Shown: one piece after another, positions 1-4,419 of the stretch
How the letters are laid out: the number at the start of each line of letters is the position of its first letter
Numbering within the stretch: position 1 is the stretch's first letter
Assembly (NCBI GenBank): GCA_017407765.1
Contig: JAFQVZ010000204.1
Span: 1-7,489, forward strand
Origin: Clostridia bacterium
Lineage (GTDB): Bacteria > Bacillota > Clostridia > Oscillospirales > Butyricicoccaceae
Direction: 5' to 3'
DNA length: 7,489 nucleotides
Notes under the pieces: generated by a model
What the model was told of the DNA's origin: nothing
Seen by the model: only the letters and a program-made list of their open reading frames with translations
The model's database searches: none
Position numbers and translations under genes: made by a program

Positions 1-105
1 CTCATCCGTCTGCTGCGCAGCCACCTTCCCCACACAGGGGGAAGGCTTTCATACCCTCTCAGTCACTTCGTGACAGCTCTCCCATAGGGAGAGCCAAGGC
101 ACCGA
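1..105. repeat. Tandem hairpin-pair intergenic repeat (two units, left edge cut by window)
   Basis: Two units share one architecture: a small palindrome, a 1-3 nt spacer, then a longer hairpin. Unit 1 has GCTGCGCAGC (12-21), then CCTTCCCC (24-31) pairing with GGGGAAGG (38-45). Unit 2 has GTCAC-TTC-GTGAC (62-74), then GCTCTCCC (76-83) pairing with GGGAGAGC (87-94) around ATA. There is no U-run beside either hairpin, so these are not canonical intrinsic terminators, although they lie just downstream of the aminotransferase and could still end or protect its mRNA. The arrangement resembles dispersed palindromic repeats I recall from gut Clostridia; the copy number in this genome cannot be seen from one window. 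Confidence 0.7.
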
Positions 106-140
106 TTACTTATTCACTATTCACTATTACCTATTACTTA
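106..140. repeat. Five-unit imperfect heptamer array
   Basis: Five consecutive 7-mers are seen: TTACTTA (106-112), TTCACTA (113-119), TTCACTA (120-126), TTACCTA (127-133) and TTACTTA (134-140). All share the pattern TTNNNTA. The last unit contains the stop codon and part of the final codons of the aminotransferase on the minus strand. The array abuts the hairpin-pair repeat and is probably part of the same element. Confidence 0.75.
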
Positions 141-1312
141 AGCAGGTCCTGAAGCTTTGCAAGGCGGCTCAGCGCCTCGTCGAGGGTCGACTTCTCGCGC
201 GCAAAATGCAGGCGGATCAGGTGGTTGACCTCTTCCTTGAAGAAGGACGAGCCGGGAACGGCGGCAACACCGATGTTCTTGATCATCCATTCGCAGAACT
301 CAAGGTCGGTCTTACCCTCAAACTGGGGCAGGGCAAGGAACTTGCTGATATCCACCAGCACAAAGTAGGTTCCCTGAGGCACATTGTGCTCGAGGCCGGC
401 TTTATCGAGGCCTGCAAGGAAATAATCGCGCTTCTCGGTATAGAGCTCCAGCAGATCATCATAATACTTCTGGGGGAACTTAAGGCCGACTGTGGCTGCC
501 TCCTGCAGGGGTGCGGCGGCGCCGACGGTCAGGAAGTCGTGGACCTTCTTGGCATTCTCGATGACCTCGGCCGGGCCGATGAGATAGCCAAGACGCCAGC
601 CGGTGATGGAATAGGTCTTGGACAGCGAATTGCAGGTGATGGTGTGGTTCCTCATGCCGGGCAGCGATGCCATGCAGGTGTGATGCATGGGGGCATATAC
701 CATGTGCTCGTATACCTCGTCGGTGACGACAAAGGCATCGTATTTAACGGCAAGCTCGCCGATGGCCATGAGCTCTTCGCGTGTGAAGACCTTGCCGCAG
801 GGGTTGGAGGGATTGCAGACGATGATGGCCTTTGCGCCCTGCTTAAAGCCCTCTTCGACAAGATTTATATCAAAGTCAAAGGTGGGGGGCACAAGGGGAA
901 CATATATGGGCTGTGCGCCCGAAAGGATGGCATCGGCGCCGTAGTTCTCATAGAAGGGCGAGAATACGATGACCTTGTCGCCGGGGTTGCATATTGTCAT
1001 CATAGCGCACATCATGGCCTCGGTGCCGCCGCAGGTGATAACGATCTCGTTATTGGGATCGACGGGATAACCGAAGGCGCGCTCCTGCTTGGCTGCGAGG
1101 GCCTCGCGGAAGTTCTGGGCGCCAAAGGTGATGGAATACTGGTGAGGGCCTTCCTTGGCGGCTTTTGCAAGGGCATCGGTGATCTCCCTGGGAGGATCGA
1201 AATCGGGGAAGCCCTGCGAAAGGTTGATGGCGCCGTGCTCGTTGCTGATACGGGTCATGCGGCGAATGACCGAATCGGTGAATGTATGGACTCTGTCGCT
1301 GAGTTTGGGCAT
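134..1312 (-). CDS. Pyridoxal-phosphate aminotransferase, class I/II
   Basis: Cytosolic PLP enzyme of 392 residues, the normal full length for the fold-type I aspartate-aminotransferase family. Visible marks are the LSQGFPDFDPP substrate-loop motif (31-41), NPSNP (167-171, Asn170 near the cofactor), TDEVY (197-201; Asp198 binds the pyridine nitrogen, Tyr201 its phenolate), SLSKTY (229-234) with Schiff-base Lys232, TGWRLGY (237-243), and Arg367 in LIRLHF as the likely carboxylate clamp. The SQGFPDF motif is typical of the methionine/kynurenine aminotransferase branch (YbdL-like), so an aromatic or sulfur amino acid is a plausible donor; aspartate or another amino acid remains possible. ATG is preceded by AGAGGAGT (complement of 1317-1324) at 4 nt. 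It is monocistronic and divergent from the PH-domain gene. Its last codons overlap a heptamer repeat. Family certain, substrate uncertain. Confidence 0.97.
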   Translation of the reverse strand: MPKLSDRVHTFTDSVIRRMTRISNEHGAINLSQGFPDFDPPREITDALAKAAKEGPHQYSITFGAQNFREALAAKQERAFGYPVDPNNEIVITCGGTEAMMCAMMTICNPGDKVIVFSPFYENYGADAILSGAQPIYVPLVPPTFDFDINLVEEGFKQGAKAIIVCNPSNPCGKVFTREELMAIGELAVKYDAFVVTDEVYEHMVYAPMHHTCMASLPGMRNHTITCNSLSKTYSITGWRLGYLIGPAEVIENAKKVHDFLTVGAAAPLQEAATVGLKFPQKYYDDLLELYTEKRDYFLAGLDKAGLEHNVPQGTYFVLVDISKFLALPQFEGKTDLEFCEWMIKNIGVAAVPGSSFFKEEVNHLIRLHFAREKSTLDEALSRLAKLQDLLK

Positions 1313-1349
1313 AATTACTCCTCTTTTCGGTTAATAAGTGTATAAAATC

Positions 1350-1378
1350 AATATAAACCTTCAAAGCAGCTTCGTCAA
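1350..1378 (-). promoter_or_regulatory. Promoter of the aminotransferase gene
   Basis: On the minus strand TTGACG (-35, 1378-1373) is followed after exactly 17 nt by TATATT (-10, 1355-1350). This would start transcription near 1343 and give a leader of about 30 nt ahead of the AGGAG site and ATG at 1312. It is a good sigma-A-type match, predicted only by eye. Confidence 0.6.
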
Positions 1379-1390
1379 TGGCAATACTTC

Positions 1391-1419
1391 TTGCAAAGGC
1401 ACCCCGCTTCTGCTATCAT
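1391..1419 (+). promoter_or_regulatory. Promoter of the PH-domain gene, extended -10
   Basis: TTGCAA (-35, 1391-1396), a 17-nt spacer, and TATCAT (-10, 1414-1419) preceded by TGC, which forms a TGn extended -10. Transcription would start near 1426. A perfect TATAAT hexamer at 1425-1430 lies in the same region but has no -35 at proper distance. The promoter is back to back with the aminotransferase promoter; the two -35 boxes are only 12 bp apart. Confidence 0.55.
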
Positions 1420-1456
1420 GCAATTATAATCCATATTACCAAAGGAGCAATACATT

Positions 1457-1861
1457 ATGGAGATCATTTGGAACGACAGAAAGCGTCATCTGGGCCTGCC
1501 CCTGAGCTTTACAAAATATTCCCTCAGCGAAGACCGCCTGTTCCGCGAGACCGGCTGCTTCACCATCCGTGAGGAAGAGATCCTCCTCTACCGCATCAGC
1601 GATATCAGCCTGACACGAAGCTTTATCCAGCGCATTTTCGGCGTCGGCACCGTCTGCGTTCAGTCCAGCGACAAGACCTGCCCCCATCTCGACATCATCA
1701 ATGTCCGCGATCCCAGGGCAGTTAAGGAAATCATCTTCCAGAATGTCGAGGCGGCCAAGGAAAAGCGCCGTATGCGCGCCACCGAGATCCTCGACGACGA
1801 TGACGGCGAGTTCCTCGGTGACGACGATATGTCCAACGACGGCTGCGCTGCCGAAGCATAA
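1457..1861 (+). CDS. Small PH-domain-like protein (bacterial PH family) with acidic tail
   Basis: A 134-residue soluble protein with no signal peptide or membrane segment. The core, about residues 14-93, has the strand pattern of bacterial PH domains (YdbS/bPH_2-like). It starts with a Y-x-L-(T/S)-x-D-R-L-like turn seen here as KYSLSEDRL, then a strand ending before EEILLYRISDISLTRSFIQR, a G-V-G-T-V turn, and a C-terminal helix (DPRAVKEIIFQNVEAAKEKRR). The tail is acidic (DDDDGE, GDDDMSND), probably disordered. ATG follows AAAGGAG (1441-1447) by 9 nt. The gene has its own extended -10 promoter and strong terminator, so it is monocistronic. Bacterial PH domains often serve in membrane or protein-binding scaffolds, but unlike YdbS/YdbT this protein lacks transmembrane helices. 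The domain call rests on pattern memory and the cellular role is unknown. Confidence 0.85.
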   Translation: MEIIWNDRKRHLGLPLSFTKYSLSEDRLFRETGCFTIREEEILLYRISDISLTRSFIQRIFGVGTVCVQSSDKTCPHLDIINVRDPRAVKEIIFQNVEAAKEKRRMRATEILDDDDGEFLGDDDMSNDGCAAEA

Positions 1862-1874
1862 AAATATTTGTTTT

Positions 1875-1910
1875 CAAGGGAGATACCGTGCGTATCTCCC
1901 TTGTTTTTTT
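1875..1910 (+). terminator. Intrinsic terminator of the PH-domain gene
   Basis: A perfect 12-bp stem, CAAGGGAGATAC (1875-1886) pairing with GTATCTCCCTTG (1892-1903), closes a 5-nt loop and is followed by seven T (1904-1910). It begins 13 nt after the stop codon. Confidence 0.93.
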
Positions 1911-1929
1911 ATTATTTATAGGATATAAT
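1901..1929 (+). promoter_or_regulatory. Promoter of the M20 peptidase gene, overlapping the upstream terminator
   Basis: TTGTTT (-35, 1901-1906) lies in the last stem bases and T-run of the preceding terminator. After 17 nt comes a perfect TATAAT (-10, 1924-1929). Transcription would begin near 1936, giving a leader of about 50 nt that ends in AAGGAGGA (1973-1980), 6 nt from the ATG. The -10 is perfect and the -35 is moderate. Confidence 0.6.
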
Positions 1930-1986
1930 TGATTTACCCAAATAGCAGAATAACGAAACATATAAATAAAATAAGGAGGATCAACC

Positions 1987-3234
1987 ATGTCGTATCAGGT
2001 AGGACAGAAAACAAAGGAAGCTTTTGAAAAGCTTATCGCCATCCCCGAAGTCAAGAAGGGCTTCGACTTTATCAAGGAAGATTCCCCCAACACACTCAAG
2101 GATCAGCTTGAGCTGGTAGTCATCAAGGCTCCCACCTTCCAGGAAGAGAACCGCGCAAAGGCAGTTGCCGAAAAGTTCCGCGCCCTCGGCCTTGAGGATG
2201 TTCATCTCGACGAGATCTGGAACGCCATCGGTGTTTATAAGGGCACGGGCGGCGCAGCTCCCATCGTAGTCGAGGCTCATATGGACACAGTTTTCCCCAT
2301 GGAGACGGTCATTGAACCTGTTATGGGCGACGACGGCTTTATCCGCTGCCCCGGTATCGGCGACAACACCAGCGGCACAGCGGCCCTGATGGGCATTATC
2401 CGTGCATTTAAGGAGACCGGCATCAAGCTCAAGAGCGACATCTATTTCGTCGGCACAGTCCGTGAAGAGGGCATCGGCGGCTTCGGCGGCATCGAGCACT
2501 TCCTCAACGCCCATCCCGAAGTATCGGCCTGCGTATGCCTCGACGGCGTTCAGGTCGGCAAGATCACATATCAGTCCACCGGCATGACCACCTGCGAAGT
2601 CACCTTCTACGGCATCGGCGGCCACGCCTACGGCGCATTCGGCCTGATGGCCAACCCCCTGCACGCAGCTGCAAGAGCCGTTGCCAAGATCGCTGATATC
2701 GTAACTCCCCTCGTTCCCAAGACCACATACTGCGTATCCAACTTCCACGCCGGCAACGACGCAGGCGTTCACGCCATCGTTCCCGAAGCCACCATCAAGA
2801 TCAATATGCGCTCCAACGGCCAGAAGGAGCTTGACGAGCTGAAGGAGAAGGTTTATGCCGCCATCAAGGCAGGCGCCGAGGAAGAAACAGCTCGCTGGGG
2901 CAAGGATTCCATCACCTATAAGATCCACGAATACTTCAATGTTCCCGCCGGCACGCTGGACCGCAACGATCCCATCGTTGAGGGCATCTACACCATCATG
3001 CAGTACATGGGCAAGGATCCCATCTTCAACGAGGGCGGCCCCACCGACGCGGCCTTCCCCATCTGCCGCGGCATCCCCGCTGTCTGCATCGGCTCGGGCG
3101 ACATCGAGACACACTCCCACAGCGCGGCCAACGAGCGCTTCCCCGTTGCTGTAATGCATCAGGGTCCCCAGGCAGGCTTCCTGCTGGCAATCCTCTGCGG
3201 CGGCATCGAAGGCAAGTTTGAAAGCATCATCTGA
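1987..3234 (+). CDS. M20-family zinc metallopeptidase / amidohydrolase
   Basis: A 415-residue cytosolic hydrolase that should cleave a peptide or N-acyl amide bond with two metal ions. The M20 signature is complete: EAHMDTV with His98 (metal) and Asp100 (catalytic), GIGDNTSG with bridging Asp126, GTVREEGIGG with general base Glu160 and metal ligand Glu161, CLDG with Asp186 as the second-site ligand, and a late ETHSHSAANE segment where His376 or His378 is the last ligand. Residues about 197-305 form the dimerization lid and include GIGGHAYGAFG. The Asp at position 186 points to the aminopeptidase/desuccinylase side of the family, not a carboxypeptidase with Glu there; PepT-like tripeptidase or dipeptidase activity is possible, but the substrate is not readable. 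There is no signal peptide. The AAGGAGGA ribosome site at 6 nt fixes the start. Monocistronic: own promoter, own terminator. Confidence 0.95.
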   Translation: MSYQVGQKTKEAFEKLIAIPEVKKGFDFIKEDSPNTLKDQLELVVIKAPTFQEENRAKAVAEKFRALGLEDVHLDEIWNAIGVYKGTGGAAPIVVEAHMDTVFPMETVIEPVMGDDGFIRCPGIGDNTSGTAALMGIIRAFKETGIKLKSDIYFVGTVREEGIGGFGGIEHFLNAHPEVSACVCLDGVQVGKITYQSTGMTTCEVTFYGIGGHAYGAFGLMANPLHAAARAVAKIADIVTPLVPKTTYCVSNFHAGNDAGVHAIVPEATIKINMRSNGQKELDELKEKVYAAIKAGAEEETARWGKDSITYKIHEYFNVPAGTLDRNDPIVEGIYTIMQYMGKDPIFNEGGPTDAAFPICRGIPAVCIGSGDIETHSHSAANERFPVAVMHQGPQAGFLLAILCGGIEGKFESII

Positions 3235-3249
3235 TCATAAGCATAAGAA

Positions 3250-3273
3250 AAAGGCCTCCTTCGGGAGGCCTTT
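3250..3273. terminator. Bidirectional terminator with UUCG tetraloop between convergent genes
   Basis: AAAGGCCTCC (3250-3259) pairs perfectly with GGAGGCCTTT (3264-3273) across a C(TTCG)G tetraloop, an exceptionally stable cap on the plus-strand transcript. T-rich tracts flank both sides: TTTATTTATT on the plus strand, and CCTTTTTCTT on the minus strand. It starts 15 nt after the peptidase stop. It also lies 2 nt beyond the stop (3276-3278) of the shifted frame of the convergent gene. Confidence 0.92.
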
Positions 3274-3275
3274 AT

Positions 3276-3413
3276 TTATTCTATATAGAAATCACATGAC
3301 AGACGTTCGTCGGAGAGATAGCTCCAAAACTTCCCTTCTTTATCTATATGCTGAAAGCAGTCCCAGCCATAACTGCGATCTTTATCCGAAAGATCGGTCA
3401 GCTCGACCTTTAT
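3276..3413 (-). pseudogene. Frame-shifted 3' continuation of the AT-rich hypothetical gene
   Basis: Directly past the annotated TAA of the convergent gene, the -1 frame stays open for 45 codons and stops at 3276-3278, hard against the terminator. The reading begins IKVELTDLSDKD and includes YGWDCFQHID and FWSYLSDERL, rich in Trp, Tyr, Asp and Lys like the upstream protein. The junction lies in an A5 run on the sense strand (plus 3413-3417); one extra A would fuse both frames into a 278-residue protein. This may be a real inactivating deletion, a sequencing or assembly indel, or, less likely, programmed frameshifting. It is not a separate gene: no start codon or ribosome site opens it. Confidence 0.65.
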
Positions 3414-4111
3414 TTTTCCCAAATAGCCAACATTCTGTTCAGAGTTTCCCAGCCGAAGTCTGTGCCCGGCATATAGCCACAGTTTACCCTGTATATCATG
3501 CCGTTATAATCAAAAACCGTATTCAGTCTTTGATTATTATATGAATCTGCATATTCTTTATAATAAACCAAAATATCCCCAACAGAGGTAGTATCATATC
3601 CGTCCTCTGCCAGCTTTTGAACATTGTAGTTCTCAAAACGCACTTCAAACGATAGATCAAAATATATAATTACCGTAGTAGATGGAAATACTATGCCGTT
3701 TATTTTATCGGAACGCGCCCCGCTGTAGCTTATATTTACGAACAACGACTTCCAACTGCTCTTATCTCCGAGGCTGCCGTCATCCGAAAACTCAAGCTGA
3801 TACTCGGTATACGGCTCTCTGTACACCGGCGGATCAAGCCAATCAAGCACTTCCTGCCCATAATCTTCAAGTATATAATTTTCGACATCGTCATACGGCT
3901 CTCCGGAAGTATCTATGATCCTGTCAAGAAGCAGGTCATTTCCAAATGCCGATATGGCTTCATCAGGAGAATAAACGGTGTGATGGGTAAGGTACCAGTC
4001 CGGATCGTCGCCGCCAATAGATAATACCGATTCGCGAAAACACTTCCATCCCGCAACAAGAATAAAGGGCGTTACTAAAAAGATCAAAATACGTTTTATT
4101 CTATTCTCCAA
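3410..4111 (-). CDS. Unrecognised membrane-anchored or secreted protein, probably truncated by a frameshift
   Basis: I do not recognise a family. The 233-residue product begins with basic residues (ENRIKR) and a single hydrophobic helix, about residues 7-21 (ILIFLVTPFILVAGW), which fits a signal peptide or N-terminal anchor. The only early Cys is not in a proper lipobox. The rest is acidic and aromatic-rich (DDPDWYLTHH, DYGQEVLDWL) and should be extracytoplasmic. The end (FDYNGMIYRVNCGY...LNRMLAIWEK) faintly recalls extracytoplasmic DUF4367-type domains, which is speculation. The start is TTG at 4109-4111: no in-frame ATG or GTG lies between it and an upstream stop at 4163-4165, and AAGGA sits about 11 nt upstream. 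Base use is clearly more AT-rich and codons less GC-ending than the neighbours, suggesting acquisition by transfer. The frame probably continued to 3276 before a one-base loss. Confidence 0.75.
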   Translation of the reverse strand: MENRIKRILIFLVTPFILVAGWKCFRESVLSIGGDDPDWYLTHHTVYSPDEAISAFGNDLLLDRIIDTSGEPYDDVENYILEDYGQEVLDWLDPPVYREPYTEYQLEFSDDGSLGDKSSWKSLFVNISYSGARSDKINGIVFPSTTVIIYFDLSFEVRFENYNVQKLAEDGYDTTSVGDILVYYKEYADSYNNQRLNTVFDYNGMIYRVNCGYMPGTDFGWETLNRMLAIWEK

Positions 4112-4125
4112 GTTTATCTCATTCC

Positions 4126-4191
4126 TTAAAAAAGCGTGCGAATCAATAACCGCAGTCCTTCTTTACCCGACTGCAAATGGTCACAGAACAT
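4126..4191 (-). CDS. Possible 21-residue leader ORF upstream of the hypothetical gene
   Basis: An ATG at 4189-4191 opens 21 codons (reading MFCDHLQSGKEGLRLLIRTL then F) and stops at TAA 4126-4128. The stop overlaps the TAAGGA that serves the TTG start 14 nt further on. This position, between the predicted promoter and the gene, would allow translational coupling. No good ribosome site precedes the ATG and an ORF this short is likely by chance, so it is only a candidate. Confidence 0.25.
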   Translation of the reverse strand: MFCDHLQSGKEGLRLLIRTLF

Positions 4192-4208
4192 GGCGATCAA
4201 CTACCAAA

Positions 4209-4277
4209 TATCATGTTACATTTATATTTTATAATATAAATTCACTATTGTCAATGCGATAATGTATTAACATGATA
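4209..4277. repeat. Nested inverted repeats around a promoter
   Basis: Outer arms TATCATGTTA (4209-4218) and TAACATGATA (4268-4277) are a perfect 10-bp inverted repeat 49 bp apart. Inside, ATTTATATT (4220-4228) pairs with AATATAAAT (4233-4241) around TTAT. The outer arms bracket the predicted promoter at 4226-4254, one just upstream of the -35 and one at the expected transcription start. This is the geometry of a paired operator; no flanking target duplication suggests a mobile element. Confidence 0.6.
4226..4254 (-). promoter_or_regulatory. Near-consensus promoter of the AT-rich hypothetical gene
   Basis: On the minus strand a perfect TTGACA (-35, 4254-4249) is followed by 17 nt and TAAAAT (-10, 4231-4226). 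The start would be near 4219, leaving a leader of about 108 nt before the TTG codon. This is the best -35 match in the window. Confidence 0.7.
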
Positions 4278-4338
4278 ATATAGCAGTATTACCCGACATT
4301 GATAATCCATCCTTTTCATAATATATCAAGATAAGATC

Positions 4339-4378
4339 AAAGGGCCTGCTGTCTGCAATGCACAGACAGGGGCCCTTT
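4339..4378 (-). terminator. Terminator of the activase-fusion gene
   Basis: AAAGGGCC (4339-4346) pairs with GGCCCTTT (4371-4378), and CTGTCTG (4349-4355) pairs with CAGACAG (4363-4369) above a small internal bulge and a 7-nt loop. The hairpin lies about 40 nt past the stop of the minus-strand gene. The minus-strand tail is only moderately T-rich (CTTTGATCTTATCTTG), so the strength is uncertain, but no other gene end explains the hairpin. Confidence 0.8.
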
Positions 4379-4419
4379 TGACTGTTATAATAATTTGGGT
4401 ATGAAATATTTGTCTGATC

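Larger units (their letters stand above)
4112..4419. other. AT-rich 308-bp intergenic region
   Basis: This spacer separates the 3' end of the activase-fusion gene from the start of the AT-rich hypothetical gene, both on the minus strand. From right to left it holds the terminator of the former (4339-4378), then a stretch at 4278-4338 where I see nothing definite. Next come a promoter within nested inverted repeats (4209-4277) and a 21-codon leader ORF (4126-4191). A GCAGTC (4152-4157) / GACTGC (4169-4174) pair could form a weak hairpin in the leader. No RNA gene was recognised. Confidence 0.6.

Noticed and set aside
106..140. CRISPR array
   Set aside because: The units are 7 bp, contiguous and without spacers, so this is a short tandem repeat.
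206..1345. Long plus-strand ORF (379 codons) opposite the aminotransferase
   Set aside because: It is a shadow of a GC-ending minus-strand gene. The product is low-complexity, Gly/Asp/Leu rich without family motifs, while the minus strand has a complete PLP enzyme with a proper ribosome site.
1425..1430. Perfect TATAAT as the -10 of the PH-domain gene
   Set aside because: The nearest good -35 (TTGCAA, 1391-1396) is 28 nt away. The extended TGCTATCAT at 1411-1419 has the correct 17-nt spacing.
1981..3159. Long minus-strand ORF (392 codons) opposite the M20 peptidase
   Set aside because: It is antisense to a gene with every M20 metal ligand. The translated product is repetitive in Asp, Gly, Ala and Val and matches no family, as expected from codon-complement bias.
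3410..3421. Programmed -1 ribosomal frameshift at TTTGGGAAAAAT
   Set aside because: The A-run is in suggestive company, but the zero frame (TGG GAA AAA TAA) does not phase with a canonical X XXY YYZ heptamer, and no clear stimulatory pseudoknot was found. A one-base indel is simpler.
4209..4277. Small MITE with terminal inverted repeats
   Set aside because: The arms are only 10 bp, the span is 69 bp, and the flanking bases show no target-site duplication. The placement around a promoter fits an operator better.
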